Assembly (NCBI GenBank): GCA_036504535.1
Contig: DASXUY010000034.1
Coordinates: 49,747-113,746 of the forward strand
From: JARLGU01 sp036504535
Lineage (GTDB): Bacteria > Armatimonadota > Armatimonadia > Armatimonadales > Capsulimonadaceae
Reading direction: 5' to 3'
Length of the DNA stretch: 64,000 nt
The notes under the pieces: generated by a model
The model's database searches: none
What the model was told of the DNA's origin: nothing
Seen by the model: the letters and a program-made list of their open reading frames with translations, nothing else
Part shown: in pieces, positions 9,879 to 18,557 of the stretch
How positions within the stretch are numbered: position 1 is the first letter of the stretch
How the letters are laid out: the number at the start of each line of letters is the position of its first letter
Program-made: the position numbers and the translations under genes

Positions 9879-9973
9879 CACGTTTCGGGTGACTGCGGTT
9901 GTTGTAATACCGCGTTACAGCGTAGAGCTAAGGCTGGTCGATAATTAGGCAGCCGGATAGTAGAGTGGGATCG

Positions 9974-11080
9974 ATGAAGATCGTTAAGTTGTTCTTAATT
10001 GTCGCGGTAGTATTCGTCACTTTTGGCTGCTTGACGCCGTCTCAAGCAGATACTAAGTTTGTGCCAGCCAACGACCCGAATATTGTTTACACGGGATGCG
10101 TTAATCAGCAGTTCGTGGCCGATCCAGATTCGCCGCAGCGAGTTATATCTCGCTTTGACCGTCAGTTCGATATTCCCGGTAAGGGTTACAGATGGGACAA
10201 TCCCGGTGCCAGTATCAGATTCCGGACGGACGCGGCCCTGGTGGTGGCGCACCTTTACTACAGCTCACTTCACACATCAGCGAGTGCTCGGAATAGCAAA
10301 GGCGTTTATTCGGTTGACGGAGCCTTTGGGCCGTCGTGGACATTTCAAACGCAGCAAAGCAAAGTCTTGCGTGAGCCCGAGACTGTGAATGTAACTTTAT
10401 CCAACGGAATAAAATCAGGGGTTCACGATTACGAGATCTACCTACCGTATGGCGACTCCGTTGACTTTGCCGGGCTTGATATATCCGACGGCGCGACCTT
10501 AGTTCCGACTAAACCAAAATCGATGGTCAGATACGTGGCTTATGGCGATTCGATTACTCATGGGTTTTCGGCAACATCGGTTGATAAAACGTATGCGTTT
10601 CAGGTCGCCAAGGCGAAAGGCTGGAGCCTCGTTAACCTCGGCCTGGGCGGGCGCGCGTCCAATGTGCCCGACGGGAGGCTTATTGGGTCGCTCCCTGCAG
10701 ACGTGATAACTGTTTTGATTGGCGTTAATGATTGGCAGGCGGGAGCAAAGCTCGAACAGACACAAAAGAACGTATCGGGATTTCTCAATGCTGTTCGCGT
10801 CGCGCACCCGACGACGCCAATTTACGTAATTACACCGCTGTGGGTCGCGCCATCCTGGAAGCCTGCCGGGGCGACGATCGATCTCGAAAGCTATCGGCAG
10901 GTGTTGCGTGAGATTGTTGCTGCCAGAAACGACGCGAACCTGCACGTCATCGAGGGACCAAGCTTGATCGACCACATCGCGACTCTGTTTGACGTGGTGG
11001 CAGTTCATCCGAACGACGCGGGATTAACTATGATGGCGGAGCGACTCGTTCAAAGTATTTCTGCAGTGTCTCCGCATTGA
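9974..11080 (+). CDS. Secreted CE2-like SGNH esterase, possible lipoprotein
   Basis: A 368-residue exported esterase. Residues 1-26 form a signal peptide (MKIVKLFLIVAVVFVTFGC...), and VTFG-Cys could be a weak lipobox. A beta-sandwich (about 35-175) precedes an SGNH domain with YGDSITHG (Ser193), NLGLGGRAS and IGVNDW. The final block is VVAVHPND, so Asp is not at the canonical position three residues before His. This two-domain layout with a Ser-His dyad is typical of carbohydrate esterase family 2 (sugar deacetylases). ATG 9974 is preferred over GTG 9965 because a GTGGGA purine stretch precedes it. It follows the isomerase gene by about 95 bp and precedes two pseudopilin genes on the same strand. 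Confidence 0.8.
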   Translation: MKIVKLFLIVAVVFVTFGCLTPSQADTKFVPANDPNIVYTGCVNQQFVADPDSPQRVISRFDRQFDIPGKGYRWDNPGASIRFRTDAALVVAHLYYSSLHTSASARNSKGVYSVDGAFGPSWTFQTQQSKVLREPETVNVTLSNGIKSGVHDYEIYLPYGDSVDFAGLDISDGATLVPTKPKSMVRYVAYGDSITHGFSATSVDKTYAFQVAKAKGWSLVNLGLGGRASNVPDGRLIGSLPADVITVLIGVNDWQAGAKLEQTQKNVSGFLNAVRVAHPTTPIYVITPLWVAPSWKPAGATIDLESYRQVLREIVAARNDANLHVIEGPSLIDHIATLFDVVAVHPNDAGLTMMAERLVQSISAVSPH

Positions 11081-11171
11081 GAGCTACGGCCAAATCGATA
11101 GTTGTGATTTATACTCGTATGCGCGAATTGTAATAGGCCATAGACGGCCAATCAGCAGAAGGAGGGCATTC

Positions 11172-12029
11172 ATGAAGAAGGCATTTACATTAATTGAACT
11201 TCTCGTAGTTATAGCTATTATTTCGATTCTCGCAGCTATTTTGTTTCCTGTGTTTGCCACTGCTCGTGAAAAGGCAAGACAAACAGCCTGCTTGTCTGAT
11301 ATGAAGCAGATAGGTCTGGCATACGCACAATACGAACAGGACTATGATGAAGTTGTGCCGTGCGGACGAAATCCGTTTGGCTGGGGCTTGGGATGGGCGG
11401 GTCAGATTTACCCGTACGTCAAGAGTGCGGCCGCGTTCGTTTGTCCGAACGATACCGGACCCGGAGACGTTGTATCGTACGCTGCCAACTCGAACCTTGT
11501 TGCCTATTCGGCGGTCCCGCTTCCCATGCCAGTGCAGCTTTCAAAGATGACCAGCCCGGCGAAAACGGTCATGCTGTTTGAGATAATTAACTCGAGTGGG
11601 TACGTCGTGGCGACTGAAACTGCGGGATCCGCTGCAGGCAACGGACTGGACAAAGTTACCGCTAACTGCCTTAACGGCGCGAACGGCGGGGGCGGTGCCG
11701 GACACCTCAAGTACGCGACTGGGCTTTTGGGAAACGCGTGTGTAGCGAACACGAATCCGCCGTCATGTGATCGAACTGACACCAATATGACTGCCGCAGG
11801 CTCGTACTACACCAGTCTTGCCGGATCACATAGCGGCGCGGCCAACTATCTTTTGGCGGACAATCACGTAAAGGCTCTTCAGCCGACTCAGGTGTCTGCT
11901 GGCTATGATACAACACTAGGCGCTGGCAATTTCTTCCCGGCAACTTGCCCCGGCCAGCCTAACTTCACGGCGCAGACAACTGATTGCGCCACAGGTACGT
12001 CGTACGCGGCGACGTTCGCGTATCGATAA
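11172..12029 (+). CDS. Type IV pilin-like (H-X9-DG class) pseudopilin, copy 1 of a tandem pair
   Basis: A 285-residue secreted or surface protein with a very short prepilin leader: MKKA then FTLIELLVVIAIISILAA, a hydrophobic N-terminal helix with Glu at +5, the substrate pattern of prepilin peptidase (here with Ala and not Gly at -1). Next comes LFPVFATAREKARQT, and a beta-rich globular domain with several Cys follows. Near the C-terminus, HSGAANYLLADNH matches the H-X9-DG prepilin-associated motif except that Gly is Asn. The start has an excellent AGGAGG seven bases upstream. The protein is closely related along its length to the next gene, so the two are a tandem duplication. Function unknown; such proteins are abundant in Armatimonadota and Planctomycetota. 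Confidence 0.88.
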   Translation: MKKAFTLIELLVVIAIISILAAILFPVFATAREKARQTACLSDMKQIGLAYAQYEQDYDEVVPCGRNPFGWGLGWAGQIYPYVKSAAAFVCPNDTGPGDVVSYAANSNLVAYSAVPLPMPVQLSKMTSPAKTVMLFEIINSSGYVVATETAGSAAGNGLDKVTANCLNGANGGGGAGHLKYATGLLGNACVANTNPPSCDRTDTNMTAAGSYYTSLAGSHSGAANYLLADNHVKALQPTQVSAGYDTTLGAGNFFPATCPGQPNFTAQTTDCATGTSYAATFAYR

Positions 12030-12141
12030 TTCTGAATCACGGTGGGCAGCATGACGAATTGCTGTCTGCCGTCGTTACTGGTAGTAGTTAATTGGGGTGG
12101 CGGCGGCCACCAGGAGCTCCCGGGCAAGAACGCCGGGCGAC

Positions 12142-12169
12142 TTGACATGATGTACATCAAGTTTACAAT
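12142..12169 (+). promoter_or_regulatory. Candidate promoter of second pseudopilin with embedded palindrome
   Basis: TTGACA (12142-12147) and TACAAT (12164-12169) are 16 bp apart, and the spacer holds the perfect 10-bp palindrome GATGTACATC (12149-12158), which could be an operator. The predicted transcription start would fall after the GGGAG ribosome site, so a transcript from here would be almost leaderless. The call is therefore tentative. Confidence 0.35.
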
Positions 12170-12180
12170 TGGGAGTTAAT

Positions 12181-13050
12181 ATGATGAAACGTGGATTTAC
12201 ACTTATAGAGCTACTCGTAGTGATAGCCATTATTTCAATCTTGGCTGCGGTACTTTTTCCTGTTTTCGCAACGGCGCGAGAGAAGGCGCGGCAGACTTCG
12301 TGCCTGTCGAACATGAAGCAGATCGGACTTGGATACACGCAGTATGAGCAAGATTACGATGAACTGGTTCCCTGCGGCCTTTCCGGAGCAGGCTGGGGGC
12401 TCGGATGGGCTGGGCAAGTCTATCCGTATATCAAAAGTACTCAGGTGTTTCTCTGTGCGAGCGACTCCACCCAGACGGATATCATATCGTATGCAGTGAA
12501 CGCCAATACAGTCGGATATACGGCAGCACCTAACACACCGCTGCCTGTATCCATCGCAAAGATGACATCTCCTTCGAAGACAGTCCTGTTGTTCGAGGTG
12601 ACTGGCTGCGGTAACAACACGAACAACTGGAACGTTGCGGGTTACACCGCGTGGTCGCCTGGCGGCAACGGGTTGGATTCGGTTGGCGGCGCGAGTCTTA
12701 ACGGAGCAAACGGTATCAACAGCGGTAAAATGTTGTTGAAGTATGCTACCGGGTTGATGGGCAATGCGTGCCTGCAGTATGTGCTTTCCCCGTGTAACCG
12801 AGATCCATCGACGATTACTGCGGCCAACTCGTTCTACTTGGGCCTCGAAGGTCGGCACAGCGGTGGAGGCGTCTACCTTATGGCTGACAACCACGCCAAG
12901 TTCTTCTTGCCAACCCAAGTTTGCGCTGGCAAGAATACTGTTCAAAACGGAATTATACAGCCAACAGCTTGCCCGGCATCGTCACCAAGCCCTGCCAACG
13001 TCGACTGCGCACTCGGGACACCTTACGCGGCCACGTTTGCATACCAGTAG
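12181..13050 (+). CDS. Type IV pilin-like (H-X9-DG class) pseudopilin, copy 2 of a tandem pair
   Basis: A 289-residue paralogue of the preceding protein. The leader is MMKRG, then FTLIELLVVIAIISILAAVL with Glu at +5, then the same LFPVFATAREKARQT and QYEQDYDE blocks. The C-terminal motif is HSGGGVYLMADNH, again H-X9-D followed by Asn. Cys residues (SCLS, PCG, LCAS, GCG, NAC, PCN, VCAG, ACP) are numerous and largely conserved with copy 1, suggesting disulfides in an extracellular fold. ATG 12181 follows GGGAG by five bases; the upstream TTG at 12169 is not needed. A long hairpin lies just downstream. Probably processed by prepilin peptidase and held in the inner membrane or exported by a type II/IV-pilus-like machine encoded elsewhere. 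Confidence 0.87.
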   Translation: MMKRGFTLIELLVVIAIISILAAVLFPVFATAREKARQTSCLSNMKQIGLGYTQYEQDYDELVPCGLSGAGWGLGWAGQVYPYIKSTQVFLCASDSTQTDIISYAVNANTVGYTAAPNTPLPVSIAKMTSPSKTVLLFEVTGCGNNTNNWNVAGYTAWSPGGNGLDSVGGASLNGANGINSGKMLLKYATGLMGNACLQYVLSPCNRDPSTITAANSFYLGLEGRHSGGGVYLMADNHAKFFLPTQVCAGKNTVQNGIIQPTACPASSPSPANVDCALGTPYAATFAYQ

Positions 13051-13072
13051 AGCAGAATAGCGGGACAATATC

Positions 13073-13098
13073 GGCAGGTCTACCAGCGTAGACCTGCC
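13073..13098 (+). terminator. Stem-loop after the pseudopilin pair
   Basis: A perfect 11-bp inverted repeat (GGCAGGTCTAC / GTAGACCTGCC) with a 4-nt loop starts 22 bp after the pseudopilin stop. It lacks a proper U-tract (AAAATACC follows), so it could be a weak terminator or an mRNA-stabilising end hairpin. Confidence 0.6.
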
Positions 13099-13122
13099 AA
13101 AATACCTCACGCTCGCATTTTA

Positions 13123-13335
13123 GTGGCTCTTAAAATAGCAATTGATATAATAGGACCTGTCGCGCGAAAGCAGTACCTCCCGTACCTGTCCAAAGTGGAT
13201 GATGTCGTTCTCGGTCACTGTGATCGAACCGAGCAGACGGCTCGGGAAGCTGCGATCAAGTTCAGCGGCGACGTATTTCTGAGCTTGGATGCACTTGCTC
13301 TGTGGGACCCGGATTCGGGGCTGGTGCTAACGTAA
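13123..13335 (+). pseudogene. Remnant of a Gfo/Idh/MocA-family oxidoreductase (N-terminal 70 residues)
   Basis: A GTG-initiated frame of 70 codons gives a recognisable N-terminal Rossmann segment of the Gfo/Idh/MocA family: ARKQYLPYLSKVDDVVLGHCDR, split as first helix and second strand, then a helix AREAAIKF, then DALALWDPDSGLVLT. This is where intact members continue into the PNxxH segment and the EKP motif. Here it stops. No continuation is visible in the other frames over the 120 bp before the next gene, and the glycine motif is degraded (IDIIGPVA in place of GxGxxA). It sits among sugar-catabolism genes, where such NAD(P)-dependent sugar dehydrogenases are common. Most likely a decayed gene. 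Confidence 0.6.
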
Positions 13336-13455
13336 GAGACATGCGGTGACGATGTCGGAACCGCGTAGTTAGCGGGCGCATTCTGAAATTTGGTCTCTGA
13401 ATTTCCGGGGGTGTGGAAGCCCAAGAAAACTAGTAACTCCAGCATAGGAAAGTCA

Positions 13456-16400
13456 ATGTTCAAGATCGCGTACACTCCGCTTCGCAATGCCAGAATAACT
13501 AGTGCTGTCTTACTTTCGCTGTTTGCTGTGGTCGGATGCCTTTGTCCTGCAACTGCAAGTACAACTCCGGTATTGGTCGACGACTTTGCCACAATCGGCG
13601 CCTGGAGCGCGAGCAATGATGGAGGACAGATCACGGTCAGCCAAGGGCCCGCAGCCCTCGGTGAGGGACGAAACTCGGTAAGGCTGCAGTATCCTGACGA
13701 GCCGGTGCACTGGGGCAATGCCGCTCGTAACATCAGTCTCCCGGCCAATGCTTCTGCAATTGAGTTCGACGTGAAGGTCATCTCCAGCGATCCAAAGACG
13801 ATCGGTTGCATCTGGCTAACTGAAAAGGATGGCGACGCTTGGCGTGCGAACTGGTCTTATAACGAAGTCCAGCCTGACCTATTGCCTGTTGGATGGTCAC
13901 ACGTTCGAGTTCCTTTCACCGCATTCACCTTCTCGCCACGCGGCGACAAGGTCAAAGCCATGTCGACGGTTGTGCGTGCACTGATCGGATTTACGGCGGG
14001 CCGAGCCGACGTCCTCGTGTCGCGGTTACGGTTGGAGACGCAAGATGCGCCTGATACTACGCCGCTTCCCGTCACGCCGAAATTGGTCATAGACCGCTCA
14101 GGCACCGCAAGCGTTGCGGTTTTTTCTGCGGATTACCCGCACCGCGTCTCCGACAGCGACCCTGTACTATTAGCATCCACCTTGAAGGCAGCAGGCTTTG
14201 GTGTCACAATTCTCAAACCTGGCGATCTAGCGGATGCGGCAGTGTTCAATCGCGCCAACTTTGATGTATTGATCATGCCCTACGGCGGGCGATACCCAAT
14301 CACAGCCAATGACTCGATTCGACTGTTCTTGAAGAAGCGCGGCACGTTCCTTTCCACAGGTGGCTATTCATTTGATGAGCCTGTAGGCGCGACGCTTCCG
14401 ACCGTGAGTTCACTCACATCTCCCGTTCCGTCGCCACTCGGATCGAGACCAATAGCGGGGCACGACGTTCTGATCCTTACCCCGGACCAAGTGCCTGTAT
14501 TCGACACGGGCAACCTGCTTCAACTCGTTGCAACAACACACGCAGCACCTGATCAAACTGTGATCCCCTCTGGCTTAAAGCTGCCCGACGGACCGTTGAC
14601 GGGCTATGCGGCAACGGCTATGCTTGGCAATAGCAATGCGCTAATCCCGACGGTATCGAGCAGACGGGTCCCGCTTCTTATGGCTTACGATGAGGTTGGC
14701 CGCGAGCGCGGTGCTGTGGGTTCTCTCGTGTATAACTTTAGTGGGCCGTGGCACGGATCCGCGTTTGCTATCTTTGGCGTGACGAACACCGACCTGTTTG
14801 CGGCAAACGGCATTCTGATTAAACAGCTACCAAGTATAGTTAAGGCGCTCCTCGATCGTACCTATATTCGTACGGTGCGGACTGACCTGAGGCATTATGA
14901 AGCTGGGGAAGCAATTCGCAGCTCTGCCTTTGTAGAGAACCAATCAAACCTGCCGATCACTGCCACGGTGACGTTCACTGTGACCGATAGAGGTGGCACC
15001 AGGGTGGGCGAATCCGTTGTTAGCAAGGTAACGATTACGCCGCACACCCGCTGGCCGGTTGAGGCGCAACTTCATGCGGCCATTGCGGACAGCGACCTGT
15101 ACACGGTGACGGCGAAGATGACAGGTGCGGGGCTTGACGACGTGATTAGGACTGGCTACACCGTTGCGCGAAAGGATATCAGAGCGCTGGGCTTCCAGAT
15201 GGCGTGGCGAGGTAATTACTTCCAAGACGGTAACCGTCCGCTTCTCGCAAGTGGGGTCAATATGACCAGCTCCGTACTCTATTCCGATCTTGAAAACCCG
15301 CTACAGTGGGACATCGATCTTGCACGAATCCGGGAATCCGGTATATCCGTAGTCCGCGTCATCGGAGCAAATCCCTGGTACGACCCAATTACTCACGCCG
15401 ATTCAATGCCAGCGGGTTCATTTACAGAGTTACCAAAAGGCTTCCTGAGGAACCTCGACTCATTTGTTCAGCTTGCGCAGCGACATCATCTCGCACTTCT
15501 TCTGGACCTTTGCGATTGGGGGACCCGAGTCGCAGTCTCGCAGGCCGACCGTGACCGGCAGATACAGGTGGCCAAACTCCTGACCGAGCACTTTCGGGGA
15601 ATTCCCGGCATCTTCTATGATCTGTCGAACGAGCCGATTATGAAGACCGAATACATGCGCGCTGTTGGCGAAAATCGTAAGAAGTACGAAGCCGCGTGGA
15701 CTGAGTTCCTGACGACACGCTATGCCACCGACGATGGCTTGGCAACTGCATGGGGGGTGGCTCCTGGCAAAGCGACGCTGGCGCTCACGCCCATCATTCC
15801 AGGGGCAGCAGTATGGAGCGATAGGCGCACATTCGATTACGAAGAGTTCTGGGCAGGCATTCTTGGTCGCTGGGTCGAAGGATTAAGCACCTCGATACAC
15901 AGCGCGGATCCGTCGCGCCTTGATCTCGTTGGCTATTTGGAAGGATATGGGATAACTAACAAGGCACGAGCACAGGACAGCCTCTCGCTTTCGGCGATTC
16001 ATAGCTATGCAGCCATCGACGATGTGCGCAACGACGTTCAGCTGTTTGATCATCGCGTGATGGGGCAGGGTACGTCGATAACCGAATACGGTGATCTCGC
16101 AAACCATTGGAAGCGCCGCCTTGGTATCGACAACGGTGGCAGCGATACTGGACGTTTCCTGCGGACCGCCCATACCGTCTATGGTCAGGGTGGATTCCTG
16201 ACGGCGTGGTGGCTGTGGAAAGACATGGACGACACTACGTTTCCGTACGGTCTCAATACGTCGGGCAGCGGACCTCGCAGGAATACGGCTCTAGCGACGC
16301 GAAATGCTATGCTCGTATTTCGCGCGGTTCGCCCGCTGTACAAGCCAGCTGGTGTCTACGTTGTAGCTGATCCTGTCGAACTCGGAGGAGCTACTGGCGT

Positions 16401-17430
16401 TACGGTAGTTAAGCATATCTACAATATATTCGACGATTTGAGATCCCGACAGGTAGATTTTGCGGCGATTGACACCCACCATCTTGCTAACCTACCACCG
16501 ACGGCGAAGGTTCTCATCTATCCTGCGGCGTTCACAATACCTGACGATGCATATGTGTGGCTGCGCAAGTTCGTGCAAGCGGGCGGCACAGTCTGCCTTG
16601 GTGGTGATTTCAGCTTCGACGCAAACCGGCGACGGACTCGCGGCGAACGACTCGCGGAGTTTGGCGGATTCACAACAACGTCGACTTCGGTCGACCCGTG
16701 GGGAGAGTCTCGCGACGTGGCGGTTACCACGGGAACCGTCCAGGCAGGATGCGTGGTCAATAGTATCGGAAAAGGGAAAGTGATCTCGACGCTGGACCCA
16801 GCATGTTTATCGCAAGACGGAAAGAGATACGCTTACGTCACAGCTCTCGAATCGCTTCCATCCACCAGAATAACGGTTCCCACGCCAGTGATTGTTTCCC
16901 GGTTGCCCGAGGTCGATGGCGCCCGAAGCTACTTTGCGTGCAATCCAACGAGTTCAGTGCAATTGGTGACCATCGCGGCGGAAAAAACTCCAGTGACCAT
17001 AACGACTGCCGCATACGGGGTGGGCTTCGTGCGCTACGACGCAGCTGGGAACGTGACGTCGCTTGAATCGCAGGGCGACGCTAAAATTGGCGGCATGGGA
17101 ATTCCAATAACTGGGCATGTCGCACTCGTCGCGCCTCAATATACTCCGCTGACTACGGCGACATCGATGGTCGTTGTTCCGTTCGGCGCAGGAAAGGTTG
17201 ACTTGTCACCGTTTACGGCGTTGAATGGTGTTGAGGTGCGCGCGCTGGATTTCAGGGACGGCAAGACCATAGAATGTAGCAAGCAAAAAGGACCCACCGT
17301 CAACTTCGATGATGAGTCAGGCTACGAATTTCGAATAGTTGCCCCAACATCGCGGCAGCAAGTTATAGCTGACTGGGCACGCGGCGAACTCGAATTGAGA
17401 GCGACCACGAAAGGTGATATTGGCCACTAG
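13456..17430 (+). CDS. Secreted multidomain GH5-like glycoside hydrolase
   Basis: A 1324-residue exported enzyme. The signal peptide is about 1-36 (MFKIAYTPLRNARITSAVLL..., ending at ATAS). A CBM11-like jelly roll follows (about 38-195, VLVDDFATIGAWSASNDGG), then a ThuA/glutaminase-like domain (about 220-310, SVAVFSADYPHRVSDSDP, FDVLIMPYGGRYP) and an Ig-like domain (about 495-560). The GH5-type TIM barrel (about 575-900) has DLSNEP (acid/base Glu726) and TEYGDL (nucleophile Glu877). A further domain (about 960-1060) resembles the beta-galactosidase trimerisation fold. The start at 13456 has AGGAAAG six bases upstream; 22 codons further upstream are open but lack signal-peptide logic. It probably cleaves beta-linked mannan, glucan or galactan outside the cytoplasm; the exact specificity cannot be read. 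Confidence 0.8.
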   Translation: MFKIAYTPLRNARITSAVLLSLFAVVGCLCPATASTTPVLVDDFATIGAWSASNDGGQITVSQGPAALGEGRNSVRLQYPDEPVHWGNAARNISLPANASAIEFDVKVISSDPKTIGCIWLTEKDGDAWRANWSYNEVQPDLLPVGWSHVRVPFTAFTFSPRGDKVKAMSTVVRALIGFTAGRADVLVSRLRLETQDAPDTTPLPVTPKLVIDRSGTASVAVFSADYPHRVSDSDPVLLASTLKAAGFGVTILKPGDLADAAVFNRANFDVLIMPYGGRYPITANDSIRLFLKKRGTFLSTGGYSFDEPVGATLPTVSSLTSPVPSPLGSRPIAGHDVLILTPDQVPVFDTGNLLQLVATTHAAPDQTVIPSGLKLPDGPLTGYAATAMLGNSNALIPTVSSRRVPLLMAYDEVGRERGAVGSLVYNFSGPWHGSAFAIFGVTNTDLFAANGILIKQLPSIVKALLDRTYIRTVRTDLRHYEAGEAIRSSAFVENQSNLPITATVTFTVTDRGGTRVGESVVSKVTITPHTRWPVEAQLHAAIADSDLYTVTAKMTGAGLDDVIRTGYTVARKDIRALGFQMAWRGNYFQDGNRPLLASGVNMTSSVLYSDLENPLQWDIDLARIRESGISVVRVIGANPWYDPITHADSMPAGSFTELPKGFLRNLDSFVQLAQRHHLALLLDLCDWGTRVAVSQADRDRQIQVAKLLTEHFRGIPGIFYDLSNEPIMKTEYMRAVGENRKKYEAAWTEFLTTRYATDDGLATAWGVAPGKATLALTPIIPGAAVWSDRRTFDYEEFWAGILGRWVEGLSTSIHSADPSRLDLVGYLEGYGITNKARAQDSLSLSAIHSYAAIDDVRNDVQLFDHRVMGQGTSITEYGDLANHWKRRLGIDNGGSDTGRFLRTAHTVYGQGGFLTAWWLWKDMDDTTFPYGLNTSGSGPRRNTALATRNAMLVFRAVRPLYKPAGVYVVADPVELGGATGVTVVKHIYNIFDDLRSRQVDFAAIDTHHLANLPPTAKVLIYPAAFTIPDDAYVWLRKFVQAGGTVCLGGDFSFDANRRRTRGERLAEFGGFTTTSTSVDPWGESRDVAVTTGTVQAGCVVNSIGKGKVISTLDPACLSQDGKRYAYVTALESLPSTRITVPTPVIVSRLPEVDGARSYFACNPTSSVQLVTIAAEKTPVTITTAAYGVGFVRYDAAGNVTSLESQGDAKIGGMGIPITGHVALVAPQYTPLTTATSMVVVPFGAGKVDLSPFTALNGVEVRALDFRDGKTIECSKQKGPTVNFDDESGYEFRIVAPTSRQQVIADWARGELELRATTKGDIGH

Positions 17431-17472
17431 TTCTTCCAATGGATGCGACTATAGCCAACCACGAGGAGTGAC

Positions 17473-18486
17473 ATGACATCACGACGGATTATGTTCACAG
17501 GTAAGCAGGAGCTGGTGTACGAAGAGTTTGAGACGCCAGTACCTGCGGAGGGCGAGGTGCTGGTGCGCCATGTAGTGACCCTTATGAGCACCGGGACTGA
17601 GAATATTGTGTTTAATCGGCAGTTTGATGCCGGTACGCACTGGGACAACTGGGTCAAGTATCCGTTCCCCCCGGGCTACTCGGCCATCGGTGAAATCATT
17701 GCACTTGGCAATGGCGTGTCCGACTGGCAAGTGGGCGACCGTGTCGCCTTTCGTGGCCGCCACTGCTCACACTCGGCTGTTCCGGTCTGCAAGCTGGCCC
17801 GCGTGCCCGATGGTATTGAGCCTCGGGATGCAGCATGGTTCGCACTTGCGAAAATCGCATTTATGGGAGTTCGAGGTTCCAATTACTTCATGGGCGACAG
17901 TGTGCTCATTATCGGAGCGGGACCAATCGGTCAGATGTCAGTGCGGTGGGCTGCTGCTGCGGGGTTGGAGCATGTTGTCGTTTGCGATCCGGTCGCGTCG
18001 CGTCTGGACCTCGCGATATCGGGAGGCGCGACAGCTGTAATCGCAAAACCGGTTAACGAATGCCGCGACGAGCTGCTAGGTGCGACGGGCGGTATCTTGC
18101 CGCGCGTAGTAAGCGACGCTACAGGCAATGCTGCTGTGTTTGATGCAGCACTTGCACTTGTGGCTGACGAGGGTAGGGTTGTGATCCTCGGCGATACTGG
18201 TTCTCCCGCAAGTCAACATCTGAGTAGCGAAGTCATGATTCGCGGCTTGACAATCGTTGGGGCTCACGACGGGCATTCGCGCTTTGCGTCAAACGCCGCA
18301 TGGAATGACATCAGCGTAACACGGCTGTTTTACAGCTTGATAGCACGGAATAGGATATCCCTCGATGGTCTCGTGTCGCACGTTTTTGATCCGAGCGATG
18401 CAGCAAGAGCATATGATATCGCAAATACGCGGCGCGGCGAAACAATGGGTATCTTGTTTGATTGGGCTGGAGGCGGCGGACACTAA
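17473..18486 (+). CDS. Zinc-type medium-chain dehydrogenase (sugar/polyol dehydrogenase-like)
   Basis: A 337-residue MDR-superfamily oxidoreductase. The N-terminal GroES-like domain has EGEVLVRHVVTLMSTGTE, PFPPGYSAIGEI and VGDRVAFRGRHCSH. The nucleotide-binding domain carries VLIIGAGPIGQMSVRWAAAAG (GxGxxG at about 143-148) and GRVVILGDTG. Cys and His ligands of a classical structural zinc are absent, as in the 'bi-domain' or BchC-like branch. It begins 42 bp after the GH5-like gene and has GAGG upstream (CCACGAGGAGTGACATG), so it is likely cotranscribed with it. It probably oxidises a released sugar or sugar alcohol with NAD(P). It could stand in functionally for the decayed Gfo/Idh gene upstream, but that is speculation. 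Confidence 0.8.
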   Translation: MTSRRIMFTGKQELVYEEFETPVPAEGEVLVRHVVTLMSTGTENIVFNRQFDAGTHWDNWVKYPFPPGYSAIGEIIALGNGVSDWQVGDRVAFRGRHCSHSAVPVCKLARVPDGIEPRDAAWFALAKIAFMGVRGSNYFMGDSVLIIGAGPIGQMSVRWAAAAGLEHVVVCDPVASRLDLAISGGATAVIAKPVNECRDELLGATGGILPRVVSDATGNAAVFDAALALVADEGRVVILGDTGSPASQHLSSEVMIRGLTIVGAHDGHSRFASNAAWNDISVTRLFYSLIARNRISLDGLVSHVFDPSDAARAYDIANTRRGETMGILFDWAGGGGH

Positions 18487-18557
18487 ATTGGAGAGCAGAA
18501 CCTCAAAAGGGAACTGATATCGCGGGGTAGTAATGGAATCCGGCGAACTGGAGTAAT

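Noticed and set aside
13139..13152. TTGATATAATAGG as a promoter -10 shared with 19863
   Set aside because: At 13139 it encodes part of the Rossmann strand of the Gfo/Idh remnant; the match to the lyxose isomerase promoter is probably chance.
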